Below are positions 7,967 through 16,819 of a stretch of DNA of 64,000 nt, piece by piece. Each line of letters begins with the position of its first letter. The first letter of the stretch is position 1. The notes under the pieces were generated by a model. It worked only from the letters and a program-made list of their open reading frames with translations. It did no database searches and had not been told where the DNA came from. The translations under genes and the position numbers were made by a program. Origin of the DNA: Pelagibacterium sp. (lineage in GTDB: Bacteria; Pseudomonadota; Alphaproteobacteria; Rhizobiales; Devosiaceae). Location of the stretch: assembly GCA_002723255.1 (NCBI GenBank), contig PBNW01000038.1, positions 1 to 64,000 on the forward strand, read 5' to 3'.

Positions 7967-9217
7967 CTAGGCGACGATCTCCGCCGTCTCGACCACCGCA
8001 TGCATCAGCACGTCGGCGCCGGCGGTGGCCCATTCCTTTGAAATGTCCTCGGCCTCGTTGTGGCTCAGCCCGTCCACGCATGGACACATGACCATGGCGG
8101 TCGGATAGAGCTTGTTGATCCAGCACGCGTCGTGCCCGGCGCCCGAGACGATATCGCGGTGCGAATAGCCGAGCCGTTCGGCGGCGTTGCGGACGGCGGT
8201 GACGCAGCCCTCATCGAAAGTGACGGGATCGAAATGACCGGCCACCTCGATCTCCATACCCAAACCCAACTCTTCGGCGATCTTGGGCGCTTCGGCCTCG
8301 AACCGCGCCTTCATCGCGTCGAGCACCTCCTGATGCGGCGTGCGGAAATCGATAGTGAACACCACCTTGCCGGGAATGACGTTGCGCGAATTGGGATAGA
8401 CATCGCAATGGCCGATGGCGCCCACCGCTTCGGGCTGATGGCTCATGGCGATCTGGTGAACCAGTTCGGTCATCCGGGCCATGCCCAGTCCGGCATTCTT
8501 GCGCATCGGCATGGGGGTCGATCCGGTATGGGCATCCTTGCCGGTCAGCGTCACCTGCAACCACCAGAGCCCCTGCCCGTGGGTGACGACACCGATATCC
8601 TTGCCTTCGGCTTCAAGGATCGGGCCCTGCTCGATATGAAGCTCGAAAAACGCCTTCATCTTGCGCGTGCCGACCTCTTCGTCGCCGACCCAGCCGATGC
8701 GCTTGAGTTCATCGCCGAATTTGAGCCCCTTGGCATCGACCCGGTCATAGGCCCAATCGAGCTCATGCACGCCCGCAAACACGCCTGAAGCCAGCATGGC
8801 GGGAGCAAAGCGGGTGCCCTCTTCATTGGTCCAATTGGTGACGACGATGGGATGTTTCGTCTTGATATCGAGATCGTTGAGCGTGCGGATCAATTCCAGC
8901 CCGCCCAAAACACCAAGGACGCCATCATATTTCCCGCCCGTCGGCTGGGTATCGAGGTGGCTGCCGACATAGACCGGCAGCGCGTCAGGGTCGGTGCCCT
9001 CGCGGCGCGCAAACATGGTGCCCATCTTGTCGACGCCCATTTCGAGCCCCGCCTCGTCGCACCAGCGCTGAAACAGCTCGCGCCCAACCTTATCGGCATC
9101 GGTCAGCGTCTGACGATTGTTGCCGCCAGCCACGCCCGGGCCGATCCTGGCCATTTCCATTATGGAGTCCCAGAGCCTGTCGCCGTTGACTTTTAGATTG
9201 TCTCCGAGTGTCGCCAT
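7967..9217 (-). CDS. N-carbamoyl-beta-alanine amidohydrolase (M20 Zn hydrolase)
   Basis: The 416-residue product belongs to the hydantoinase/carbamoylase branch of peptidase family M20. Motifs are VGSHLDTQPTGGKYDGVLG (metal His/Asp), NEEGTRFAPAM (catalytic Glu and metal Glu), ELHIEQGPILE and a late GAGHDACW. It would release beta-alanine, CO2 and ammonia from the N-carbamoyl product of the dihydropyrimidinase encoded just downstream. An allantoate amidohydrolase role is possible from sequence alone, but the neighbouring omega-aminotransferase and MmsA favour the beta-ureidopropionase function. It is cytoplasmic, with no signal peptide. A GGGAGC ribosome site precedes the ATG at 9217. Confidence 0.88.
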   Translation of the reverse strand: MATLGDNLKVNGDRLWDSIMEMARIGPGVAGGNNRQTLTDADKVGRELFQRWCDEAGLEMGVDKMGTMFARREGTDPDALPVYVGSHLDTQPTGGKYDGVLGVLGGLELIRTLNDLDIKTKHPIVVTNWTNEEGTRFAPAMLASGVFAGVHELDWAYDRVDAKGLKFGDELKRIGWVGDEEVGTRKMKAFFELHIEQGPILEAEGKDIGVVTHGQGLWWLQVTLTGKDAHTGSTPMPMRKNAGLGMARMTELVHQIAMSHQPEAVGAIGHCDVYPNSRNVIPGKVVFTIDFRTPHQEVLDAMKARFEAEAPKIAEELGLGMEIEVAGHFDPVTFDEGCVTAVRNAAERLGYSHRDIVSGAGHDACWINKLYPTAMVMCPCVDGLSHNEAEDISKEWATAGADVLMHAVVETAEIVA

Positions 9218-9242
9218 GCTCTTTGCTCCCGTCTTTGAAATA

Positions 9243-10736
9243 TCAGAGGGTTGGAAATGTAAATTGCGCGCCTGACTTGATGCCGGCCGGCCAGCGCGTC
9301 GTGACCGTTTTCAGCCGCGTATAGAAGTGCACGCCTTCCGGCCCGTAGATCGAGTGATCCCCGAACAGGGACCGCTTCCAGCCCCCGAACGAATGATAGG
9401 CCACCGGCACGGGGATGGGGACGTTGACGCCAACCATGCCGACCTCGATGCAGTCGGCAAAATCGCGCGCCGCGTCGCCGTCGCGGGTGAAGATCGCAAC
9501 GCCGTTTCCGTATTCGTGTTCGTTGATCATCCTGACCGCATCGCCATAATCGGGCGCGCGGACGACGGAGAGGACGGGGCCGAAAATCTCCTCTTTGTAG
9601 ATGGTCATTTCCGGCGTCACGCGATCGAACAGCGTACCACCGACATAATATCCGTCTTCATAGCCCTGCAGCTTGAATCCGCGTCCATCGACCACAAGCT
9701 CGGCGCCTTCGGCGACCCCCGTGTCGATATAGCCCACCACCTTGTCGCGATGCATCGCGGTCACCAGCGGGCCCATCTCGGCGTCCTTGTCAATCGCCGG
9801 GCCGATCTTGAGGCTTTCCACGCGTGGTTTCAGCTTTTCGATCAGCGCGTCTGCTGTCTTTTCGCCCACAGGAACGGCGACCGAAATGGCCATACAGCGC
9901 TCCCCAGCGGATCCGTACCCGGCACCCATCAGAGCATCGGCTGCCTGGTCCAGATCCGCGTCGGGGAGGATCACCATGTGGTTTTTCGCGCCGCCCAGCG
10001 CCTGAACGCGCTTTCCGGCTTTCGTGCCACGCTGATAGACATATTCGGCGATCGGGGTGGAGCCGACAAAGCTCACCGCCTTGATATCGGGATGATCGAG
10101 AATGTGATCGACGGCTTCCTTGTCGCCATGGACGATATTGAGCACGCCTTCGGGAAGCCCAGCTTCCATGAACAAATCCCAGGCCAGCATCGGCGCCGAC
10201 GGATCGCGCTCGGAGGGTTTCAATATGAAAGCGTTGCCGCAGGCGATGGCCGAAGGATACATCCACATCGGCACCATGGCCGGAAAGTTGAATGGGGTGA
10301 TTCCCGCAACAACGCCCAGCGGCTGGCGGTCGGCATAGGCATCGATGGCCGGGCCGACATTGCGGGTGAACGTGCCTTTCAAGAGCTCGGGGATGCCGCA
10401 GGCATATTCGACACACTCGATGCCACGCTGCACTTCGCCAAGCGCATCGTCATGGGTCTTGCCATGCTCACGCGAGATTTCCCGCGCCAGATCGGCGGCG
10501 TGTTTGTCGAGCAGCTCCTTGAACTTGAACATCACCCGTGCCCGCTTGAGCGGCGGCGTGGCGCCCCAGGCCGGTTGCGCTGCTTTTGCCGATGCCACGG
10601 CCTGATCGATCTCGGCATTTGTCGACAGCGGCAGTTCTGCAATCTGCTCGCCGGTGGCCGGATTATAGACAGCCGACTTGCGCGTCGAGGACGACGCGAC
10701 ACGTTTGCCGCCTATGGCGTTTTCAATGGTCTGCAT
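9243..10736 (-). CDS. mmsA: CoA-acylating (methyl)malonate-semialdehyde dehydrogenase
   Basis: The 497-residue aldehyde dehydrogenase has [16 protein letters not shown] (nucleotide-binding region) and the catalytic Cys about residue 281 in [15 protein letters not shown], a sequence characteristic of the CoA-dependent methylmalonate-semialdehyde dehydrogenases. It would convert malonate semialdehyde (from beta-alanine) to acetyl-CoA, and methylmalonate semialdehyde (from thymine or valine) to propionyl-CoA, using NAD+ and CoA. The start ATG lies 3 bp after the stop of the aminotransferase gene, with a GAGGTGG ribosome site overlapping that stop, so the two are translationally coupled in order of reaction. 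Confidence 0.92.
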   Translation of the reverse strand: MQTIENAIGGKRVASSSTRKSAVYNPATGEQIAELPLSTNAEIDQAVASAKAAQPAWGATPPLKRARVMFKFKELLDKHAADLAREISREHGKTHDDALGEVQRGIECVEYACGIPELLKGTFTRNVGPAIDAYADRQPLGVVAGITPFNFPAMVPMWMYPSAIACGNAFILKPSERDPSAPMLAWDLFMEAGLPEGVLNIVHGDKEAVDHILDHPDIKAVSFVGSTPIAEYVYQRGTKAGKRVQALGGAKNHMVILPDADLDQAADALMGAGYGSAGERCMAISVAVPVGEKTADALIEKLKPRVESLKIGPAIDKDAEMGPLVTAMHRDKVVGYIDTGVAEGAELVVDGRGFKLQGYEDGYYVGGTLFDRVTPEMTIYKEEIFGPVLSVVRAPDYGDAVRMINEHEYGNGVAIFTRDGDAARDFADCIEVGMVGVNVPIPVPVAYHSFGGWKRSLFGDHSIYGPEGVHFYTRLKTVTTRWPAGIKSGAQFTFPTL

Positions 10737-10739
10737 AGC

Positions 10740-12068
10740 TCAATCCACCTCCCCGAGGACCGTGCGAATGGTATCGACGATTTGGTCGATGTGTTGCTTT
10801 TCCACGATCAGCGGCGGCGAAAGCGCGATGATATCGCCCGTCGTGCGGATCAGAACGCCTTTTTCGAAGGCCTTCACGAAAGCCGAGAACGCGCGTTTTG
10901 TCGGCTCGCCGGCAATCGGTTCGAGTTCGATCGCCCCGACCAGCCCGATATTGCGCACGTCGATCACATGCGGGGCACCCTTAAGCGAATGCAGCGCATC
11001 CTCGAAATAGGGTCCAAGCTCAGTGCCCCGGGTCAGCAAGCCTTCCTGCTTGTAGGTCTCCAGCGTCGCCAGCCCCGCCGCCGAGGCGATCGGATTGCCC
11101 GAATAGGTATAGCCGTGGAAAAATTCGATCAGGTGCTCGGGCCCGGTCATGAATGCGTCGTGGATTTTCGACGACGTGAACACCGCGCCCATGGGAATGA
11201 CGCCATTGGTCAGCCCCTTGGCGGTGACCATGATATCGGGAGTTACACCGAAATAATCGGCACCGAACGGCGTGCCCAGCCGTCCGTATCCGGTGATGAC
11301 CTCATCAAAGATCAGCAATATGCCGTGCTTGTCGCAGATTTCGCGCAGGCGCTTGAGATACCCCGGTGGCGGGATCAGAACCCCCGTAGACCCCGCCACC
11401 GGCTCGACGATCACTGCAGCGATCGTCGAAGCGTCATGGAGCGTAACGATGCGCTCCAGTTCCTCGGCCAGTTCCACCCCGTGCTGGGGCTCACCGCGCG
11501 AAAAGGCGTTCTTTGCCGGCAAATGTGTATGAGGCAGATGATCGACGCCGGTCAGAAGCGTGCCGAACATCTTGCGGTTGGCAACGATCCCGCCCACCGA
11601 AATGCCGCCGAAATTGACCCCGTGATAGCCGCGTTCCCGCCCGATCAGCCGTGTGCGCGAGCCCTGCCCGATAGACTTCTGATAGGCCAGCGCGACCTTG
11701 AGCGCCGTTTCAACCGATTCGGACCCCGAATTGGTGAACAGCACATGGTCGAGACCGTCGGGCGCCAGATCGACCAGCCTGTTGGCAAGCTCGAACGCCT
11801 TGGGATGGCCCATCTGGAAGGCCGGAGCGTAATCGAGTTCGGCCGCCTGGTTGGCGATGGCCTCGGTGATCAGCGGCCGGCAGTGACCGGCGTTGACGCA
11901 CCAAAGGCCAGCGGTGCCGTCGAGCACGTCCCGCCCATCGGCGGTTCTATAGTGCATGTCCCTGGCGCCCACGAACATGCGCGGGCTTTTCTTGAACTGC
12001 CGGTTGGCCGTGAACGGCATCCAGAAGGCATTGAGATCATTGGGGATGGACGGAGCGCCCTGCGACAT
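10740..12068 (-). CDS. Omega-amino acid (beta-alanine):pyruvate aminotransferase
   Basis: This class-III PLP-dependent aminotransferase has 442 residues. The opening NDLNAFWMPFTANRQFKKSP is typical of beta-alanine:pyruvate transaminases. FTNSGSESVETALKVA binds phosphate, LLIFDEVITGYGR contains the cofactor Asp, and TAKGLTNGVIPMG holds the Schiff-base lysine. It converts beta-alanine or 3-aminoisobutyrate to the semialdehyde used by the next gene product. It is the first gene of the leftward catabolic operon, facing the rutR-like gene across a 209-bp gap that contains a RutR-like operator. The ATG at 12068 is preceded by AGAGGGAA. Confidence 0.9.
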   Translation of the reverse strand: MSQGAPSIPNDLNAFWMPFTANRQFKKSPRMFVGARDMHYRTADGRDVLDGTAGLWCVNAGHCRPLITEAIANQAAELDYAPAFQMGHPKAFELANRLVDLAPDGLDHVLFTNSGSESVETALKVALAYQKSIGQGSRTRLIGRERGYHGVNFGGISVGGIVANRKMFGTLLTGVDHLPHTHLPAKNAFSRGEPQHGVELAEELERIVTLHDASTIAAVIVEPVAGSTGVLIPPPGYLKRLREICDKHGILLIFDEVITGYGRLGTPFGADYFGVTPDIMVTAKGLTNGVIPMGAVFTSSKIHDAFMTGPEHLIEFFHGYTYSGNPIASAAGLATLETYKQEGLLTRGTELGPYFEDALHSLKGAPHVIDVRNIGLVGAIELEPIAGEPTKRAFSAFVKAFEKGVLIRTTGDIIALSPPLIVEKQHIDQIVDTIRTVLGEVD

Positions 12069-12136
12069 GAATGTTCCCTCTCCGACGCTTCCGGGATATT
12101 TCCGGCGGCCGGCTGTTGATTTCGGTCAGAATTTTT

Positions 12137-12152
12137 TTGACCGATTGGAAAA
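12137..12152. promoter_or_regulatory. Putative RutR operator in the divergent region
   Basis: TTGACCGATTGGAAAA matches the known RutR consensus TTGACCA-N2-TGGTCAA at 11 of 14 defined positions. It lies between the catabolic operon (start 12068) and the rutR-like gene (start 12278). The same spot also carries an inverted CGGTCA/TGACCG pair (12123-12128, 12138-12143). Uracil- or thymine-responsive control of the operon is the natural inference. Confidence 0.6.
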
Positions 12153-12277
12153 ATTCTAGCACTCTCAATGCAAGGTTCAAGGGGTATAATTTCCAGACCC
12201 GCTTGGGTTATGGAAATGGCCCCGGACCGGTTCGGGATTCCGGCTCCGGGATTCTTTATGGGAGGCAGCAGCCGAAA

Positions 12278-12922
12278 ATGACCACCGATGCAGTGACGCC
12301 TCGGCCCATAACCCGGATCCAGCGCGAAAAGCAGGAAGTCATCCTCGAGGCCGCGCTCGACGTCTTTTCCCAGTTCGGTTTCCGCGGCTCGACCATCGAC
12401 CAGATTGCCGAGGCGGCGGGCATGAGCAAGCCCAATCTGCTCTATTATTTCAAATCCAAGGAAGACATTCACGCCCCGCTGCTGGCGCGCATCCTCGACA
12501 CCTGGCTCGAACCGTTGCGGGAAATGGACCCCAAGGGCGACCCCCTGCCCGAGATCCAGTCCTATATTCGCCGCAAGCTGGAGATGAGCCGCGATTTTCC
12601 CCGCGAGAGCCGCCTGTTCGCCAATGAAATGCTGCGCGGCGCGCCGGGATTTTACGACATCCTGCACACCGACCTCAAAGACCTCGTCGATGAGAAGGTC
12701 AAGATCATCAAAGGCTGGATGGCCGAAGGCAAGATCGCCAAGGCCGACCCCTATCACCTGATCTTTTCCATCTGGGCCACCACCCAGCACTACGCCGATT
12801 TCGATATCCAGGTGAAAGCCGTCCTCGGCCGCGAACGCGGCGGCGAGGGACGATTCGAGGATGCCGCGCGCTTTCTCGACCAGTTGTTCCTGCACGGGCT
12901 GACACCGCACAACAAACGCTGA
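12278..12922 (+). CDS. rutR: RutR-like TetR-family regulator
   Basis: The 214-residue protein has an N-terminal TetR HTH (residues about 20-65, FSQFGFRGSTIDQIAEAAG then SKPNLLYYFKSKEDI) and a C-terminal half that follows E. coli RutR closely, including RRKLEMSRDFPRESRLFANE, IKGWMAEGKI and WATTQHYADFDIQVKAV. E. coli RutR binds uracil and thymine and loses DNA binding. Here it probably controls the divergent reductive uracil pathway, because no RutA-G oxidative genes are present. The ATG at 12278 is preceded by GGAGG with a 12-nt gap. An open reading continues upstream to 12071, but it would cover the promoter region. Confidence 0.88.
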   Translation: MTTDAVTPRPITRIQREKQEVILEAALDVFSQFGFRGSTIDQIAEAAGMSKPNLLYYFKSKEDIHAPLLARILDTWLEPLREMDPKGDPLPEIQSYIRRKLEMSRDFPRESRLFANEMLRGAPGFYDILHTDLKDLVDEKVKIIKGWMAEGKIAKADPYHLIFSIWATTQHYADFDIQVKAVLGRERGGEGRFEDAARFLDQLFLHGLTPHNKR

Positions 12923-12956
12923 GCTGGTCTCCGGCAACCACACTCCGAGATGACAT

Positions 12957-13000
12957 GAAAAAGACCCTGTATGCGGCTTTGGCGCTCCGCATACAGGGTC
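12957..13000. terminator. Bidirectional terminator between rutR and rirA
   Basis: A perfect 14-bp stem (12963-12976 with 12987-13000) has a 10-nt loop. On the minus strand it is followed by a five-T tract, so it best serves the leftward rirA-like gene, which ends at 13119. It also lies 40 bp past the rutR-like stop and may end that transcript too. Confidence 0.75.
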
Positions 13001-13118
13001 AAGGGGCAGGCCTCACTCCTGCAGGACCGTATCTAGCGCATCAAAACATGACTGTAAAGATCATATTTTTACAGCTTGGAAATTTTCTGCCTGCAAAGGC
13101 GGCCTGCGAGAAAAATGG

Positions 13119-13574
13119 TTAATTCAGTTCCAGGCCCAACATCTCGATGCCCAGACGCGAGCGCATGGCGCGGCGCTTGTCGGTGAGATCGGCGATCGTG
13201 TAGGAGCGCAGAACGGCAAAGAACGCTTCGAGCGCCTCGTGCAGGGCGCCATTGAGTTCGCATCCACCGACCAGCGGACAACTGGTTTCCCCACCTTCGA
13301 AACATTCAGCCAGGGCAAAATTTTCTTCGGTCAGGGAAATGACGTCAAGCAACGTGATGTCGGCAGCAGGACGCGCAAGGCGTACACCACCATGCCGGCC
13401 CCGCACGGTCTCGAGGATGTCGTTTTCGACAAGGGGCTTGATGAGCTTGAACAGAAACAATTCCGAAATCCCGTAGGCCTTGGCGATATCGGCCACGCGC
13501 GAAAGATCGGGCGCGTTGATGGCGCAATACATCAGCGTCCGAACGGCATAGCTTGTCTGTCGGGTCAGTCTCAT
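13119..13574 (-). CDS. rirA: RirA-type Rrf2-family iron-responsive regulator
   Basis: The 151-residue Rrf2 protein follows rhizobial RirA closely: MRLTRQTSYAVRTLMYCA at the start, then AKAYGISELFLFKLIKPL, ETVRGRHGGVRL in the wing, and the three Fe-S cysteines in ECFEGGETSCPLVGGCEL (about residues 91, 99 and 105). RirA binds an Fe-S cluster when iron is sufficient and represses iron uptake genes across Rhizobiales. The upstream region carries an ICE-box-like dyad, suggesting cross-control by Irr. The ATG at 13574 is the family start. The gene is monocistronic and ends before a strong hairpin. Confidence 0.88.
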   Translation of the reverse strand: MRLTRQTSYAVRTLMYCAINAPDLSRVADIAKAYGISELFLFKLIKPLVENDILETVRGRHGGVRLARPAADITLLDVISLTEENFALAECFEGGETSCPLVGGCELNGALHEALEAFFAVLRSYTIADLTDKRRAMRSRLGIEMLGLELN

Positions 13575-13659
13575 CGGTCATGCCCTGTCATTGAAGCGCC
13601 AAAGCGCCGGGGAATCTTGAACACAACGCACATTATCGCTTCGTGCGTCGAGGTCAAAG

Positions 13660-13685
13660 ATTATAACAATTCTAAACTATGTCAA
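13660..13685 (-). promoter_or_regulatory. rirA promoter with ICE-box-like (Irr) site
   Basis: ATTATAACAATTCTAAA (13660-13676) matches the iron-control-element form TTTAGAA-N3-TTCTAAA at 12 of 14 positions. On the minus strand the same stretch contains a perfect TATAAT, with TTGACA (complement of 13680-13685) 14 bp further upstream, a shorter spacer than the usual 17. The dyad therefore covers the -10 element, about 86-102 bp before the rirA start. Irr control of rirA is known in other Rhizobiales; here it is inferred. Confidence 0.55.
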
Positions 13686-13788
13686 GAAAAGCTGACTGCG
13701 CATTTCATGTTTAAGGGCCACATGGTCCCCCTTCCCTTTTCCCACACCATCACTAGGATCGCGCCGCAAACGATACGGAGGCCTTCCA

Positions 13789-14730
13789 TTGGCACGCAAG
13801 ATCATCATCGATACCGACCCCGGCCAGGACGACGCCGTCGCAATCCTTCTGGCGCTTGCCAGTCCTGAGGAGATCGAAACGCTCGGAATCGTGGCCGTGG
13901 CGGGCAATGTGGGCCTCGCCCAGAATGCCAAGAACGCCCTCAAGGTGGTCGAACTCTCCGGGCGGCGTGACGTTCCCGTTTATGCCGGCTGCGCACGCCC
14001 CTTCATGCGCGAGTTGATCACGGCCGAACATGTCCACGGCCAGACCGGTCTCGATGGCCCCGACCTGCCCGAACCCAAGCTTCGGCTCGAAACCAAGCAC
14101 GGGGTCGATTTCATCATCGATACGATCCGCCGCGAGCCGGAAAAAACCATCACCCTGTGCGCGCTCGGCCCGCTGACCAATATTGCAATGGCGCTGGTCA
14201 AGGCCCCCGATATCGCAGCCCGCATCGCGGAAATCGTTTTGATGGGCGGCGCCTATTTCGAGGTCGGCAACATAACCCCGGCCGCAGAATTCAATATCTA
14301 TGTCGATCCCGAAGCTGCCCAGACAGTGCTCAAATGCGGCGCCCCGATCACCATGATGCCGCTCGATGTCACCCACCAGATGATCGGCACCCCCGAACGG
14401 ATCGAAGCCTTCAGGGCCATCGGCAACCGGTCCGGCGACGCGGTGGCCGCAATGCTTGGTTTTTCCGAGCGCTTCGATCTGGAGAAATACGGCTGGCCCG
14501 GCGCGCCGCTCCACGACCCCTGCGTCACGGCCTATATGATTGCCCCGGACATGTTTTCGGGCCGGCTGTGCAACGTCGAGATCGAATGCGGCAGTCCCTT
14601 GACGCGCGGCATGACCGTCGCCGACTACTGGCACGTCACCGATCGCCCACGCAACGCCACCTTCATCCGATCCGGCGATTCCGACGCGTTCTATACGCTT
14701 CTGACCGACCGCATTGCGCGCCTGCCCTAA
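13789..14730 (+). CDS. Inosine/uridine-preferring nucleoside hydrolase
   Basis: The 313-residue protein has the N-terminal calcium/ribose-binding cluster IIIDTDPGQDDAVAILLAL, a central LGPLTNIAMAL and a C-terminal PLHDPCVTAYM with the metal Asp, all hallmarks of the IunH/RihA family. It cleaves ribonucleosides to base and ribose in the cytoplasm. The start is TTG at 13789 with GGAG eight bases upstream. It lies close to the uracil-catabolic genes and could feed them uracil from uridine, though it is transcribed separately. The sulfurtransferase gene starts 10 bp downstream, so the two probably share a transcript. Confidence 0.9.
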   Translation: MARKIIIDTDPGQDDAVAILLALASPEEIETLGIVAVAGNVGLAQNAKNALKVVELSGRRDVPVYAGCARPFMRELITAEHVHGQTGLDGPDLPEPKLRLETKHGVDFIIDTIRREPEKTITLCALGPLTNIAMALVKAPDIAARIAEIVLMGGAYFEVGNITPAAEFNIYVDPEAAQTVLKCGAPITMMPLDVTHQMIGTPERIEAFRAIGNRSGDAVAAMLGFSERFDLEKYGWPGAPLHDPCVTAYMIAPDMFSGRLCNVEIECGSPLTRGMTVADYWHVTDRPRNATFIRSGDSDAFYTLLTDRIARLP

Positions 14731-14740
14731 GGAGAAATTG

Positions 14741-15580
14741 ATGTCCCGTTTCGTCACGACCCAATGGCTCGCAGATCACCTCGACGACCCCGATATTCAG
14801 GTGATCGATGCGTCCTGGCACATGCCCAATTCCGGGCGCAACGCCCATGCGGAATATGTGGCCGGACATGTCCCCGGCGCGATCTTTTTCGATCTCGACA
14901 AGAACGCCGACATCGCCTCGGGCCTGCCCCACATGCTGCCGGACGCGGAAACGTTCTCCGCGATGGCCGGTGCGCTGGGTATCGCCTCGGATAAAACCCT
15001 TGTCGTTTATGACGAGGCGGGCCTGTTTTCAGCCCCACGCGCCTGGTGGACCTTCACGGTCATGGGTGCCCGGGATGTCAAAATTCTCGAGGGCGGCGGG
15101 CCGAGATGGCGAGCCGAAAATCGTCCGCTCGACACCGGCGATTCGGTCGCCCCACCGGCAACATTTGACGCAAAACGCGATGACGACGCCGTCGCGAGCT
15201 TCCAAGAGGTTCTCGCCGCCAGCCAATCGGGCCAGCAGATACTCGACGCCCGTGGCGCTGCCCGCTTTGCCGGCGACACGCCCGAGCCGCGTGCCGGGCT
15301 CAAATCGGGCCATATCCCACACAGCCGCAACCTCCCCTTCGATACCCTCATTGCCGATGGCACCCTCAAGCCCCGCGACGAACTGGAAGCGGCCATTCGG
15401 GCTGCCGGTATCGATCCGCAAAAGCCGGTCATCACCTCGTGCGGATCGGGTGTCACCGCGGCTGTCTTGGCGCTGGCGCTCGACACCATCGGCGCCGAAA
15501 AAGTGGCGCTCTATGACGGGTCCTGGACCGAATGGGGTGGACGCTACGACGCGCCGGTGCAAACCGGCCCGGCGCAATGA
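14741..15580 (+). CDS. sseA: 3-mercaptopyruvate/thiosulfate sulfurtransferase
   Basis: This 279-residue protein has two rhodanese domains. The first, inactive domain shows GHVPGAIFFDLDKNADIASG; the second carries the active-site loop SCGSGVTAAVLALAL (Cys about residue 233). The CGSGVTA loop is that of mercaptopyruvate sulfurtransferases rather than thiosulfate rhodaneses. It transfers sulfur from 3-mercaptopyruvate to thiols or cyanide in the cytoplasm. The ATG at 14741 has an AAGGAG site. It sits 10 bp after the nucleoside hydrolase gene and converges with the diguanylate cyclase gene 5 bp downstream. Confidence 0.9.
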   Translation: MSRFVTTQWLADHLDDPDIQVIDASWHMPNSGRNAHAEYVAGHVPGAIFFDLDKNADIASGLPHMLPDAETFSAMAGALGIASDKTLVVYDEAGLFSAPRAWWTFTVMGARDVKILEGGGPRWRAENRPLDTGDSVAPPATFDAKRDDDAVASFQEVLAASQSGQQILDARGAARFAGDTPEPRAGLKSGHIPHSRNLPFDTLIADGTLKPRDELEAAIRAAGIDPQKPVITSCGSGVTAAVLALALDTIGAEKVALYDGSWTEWGGRYDAPVQTGPAQ

Positions 15581-15585
15581 GGTCT

Positions 15586-16785
15586 TCAGGCCGCTAACGA
15601 GGTGGTCTGGGATACCCGATTGCGTCCCGACCGCTTGGAGAGATAGAGCGCATTGTCCGCCTTGCGGATCAACGTATCCAGACTCAGCCCCGGCTTTTCG
15701 GCGACGGCAACGCCGGCACTGACCGTACAGATCACAGGCTCACCGTCGATGGCGTGGGTCGACCGTCCCATTGCGCTGCGGATGCGCTCGGCCAGGGCGA
15801 GCGCGTGGCTGGCCGAACTCTCGGGCAGCACCAGAACGAATTCCTCTCCGCCCAGTCGCACGGCCATGTCCTCGCCGCGGCAATTGTCCTCGAGAATGCG
15901 GGCAAAGCCGCGCAACACCATATCGCCGAACCCATGCCCGTGGCGGTCGTTGAGCCCCTTGAAATCGTCGAGGTCGAAAACGATCAATCCGGCGCCCTGC
16001 GGTACCTGCCCTTCGGGAAATCTTTCAAAGAGTGCGCGCCGATTGCTCAACCCCGTCAGCGGATCGATCAGCGAGGCGTGCCGGTGCCTGCGGCTGATCC
16101 GTTCCTGATGCACGGTTACGAAAAGCCCGCCGATCCCGGTCAGAGCGATAACCGAAACCATCAGATTGAGCGCTTCGGCCCAATTGTCGGGCACCTGCCC
16201 ATGCAGGTAGAGCGGCGTTTCGACCGCAATTGCGAAGACGCAGAACACATAGGATACGGCCAGCATCGCGTGCAGTGCGGCAATGGCGGTGATCGGCCCA
16301 GGCGATTCGGCCCGCGCCGTCCAATACTGATGGCCGCAAAAACCCAAAAGCAACGCGCTCATCAGGTTGATGAAAAGAAAGCTCAATCCGTCAAGGCCAA
16401 GGGCGGCGCTTACAGCGATCGGTGCCGCACTGATGAGCGCAAGAACCACCACCCTTCCCGTTTCAAACCGGCCGGTGCTGAATTGAGTGAACCCGCCATA
16501 ACTGATCGCGAAGGCCGAGGTCAGAAGCACCCCGGCAAGCATCGAATGCCACACGTTTACCGTGCTGTGGAAAACAGAGAAGACGACGATCGCCGCAATG
16601 ATGATGGCAATGCACGCCGCCCAGGTGAGGAGAAATGTCGATCCCCGTTCACGCAGCCACGAACTCATCAGCGTGAAACAGAGCGCAACCCCCGCTGCAC
16701 CCGATGCCATCAGAAGCGAATTGTAATCGAAACCCATGTGCCAGCGAATCTGGTTTGCGTCGAACCGAACCCTATCACCGGCCAT
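15586..16785 (-). CDS. Membrane-bound GGDEF diguanylate cyclase
   Basis: The N-terminal half contains about six or seven hydrophobic helices (MGFDYNSLLMASGAAGVALC through GIGGLFVTVHQE). The C-terminal GGDEF domain starts at SLIDPLTGLSNRRALFE and has the active motif RLGGEEFVLVLPES, so c-di-GMP synthesis is expected. I see no clear RxxD inhibitory site upstream of GGEEF. The start is uncertain: ATG codons lie at 16785 and 16737 and a TTG at 16803, none with a good ribosome site. The membrane part could sense an unknown signal. It faces the amino-acid ABC genes across a gap with a spaced inverted repeat. Confidence 0.85.
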   Translation of the reverse strand: MAGDRVRFDANQIRWHMGFDYNSLLMASGAAGVALCFTLMSSWLRERGSTFLLTWAACIAIIIAAIVVFSVFHSTVNVWHSMLAGVLLTSAFAISYGGFTQFSTGRFETGRVVVLALISAAPIAVSAALGLDGLSFLFINLMSALLLGFCGHQYWTARAESPGPITAIAALHAMLAVSYVFCVFAIAVETPLYLHGQVPDNWAEALNLMVSVIALTGIGGLFVTVHQERISRRHRHASLIDPLTGLSNRRALFERFPEGQVPQGAGLIVFDLDDFKGLNDRHGHGFGDMVLRGFARILEDNCRGEDMAVRLGGEEFVLVLPESSASHALALAERIRSAMGRSTHAIDGEPVICTVSAGVAVAEKPGLSLDTLIRKADNALYLSKRSGRNRVSQTTSLAA

Positions 16786-16819
16786 GTTGAGGGCCGAAGT
16801 CAACTTGGCGGACTGGTAT

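Noticed and set aside
9327-12119. 930-residue open frame on the + strand
   Set aside because: It is antisense to mmsA and the aminotransferase, both with clear motifs. Long shadow frames are common in GC-rich DNA and the translation is rich in Arg, Gly and His without domain motifs.
12278-12922. Oxidative Rut pathway assignment for the pyrimidine cluster
   Set aside because: No RutA-F-like genes are seen; the enzymes present are those of the reductive pathway.
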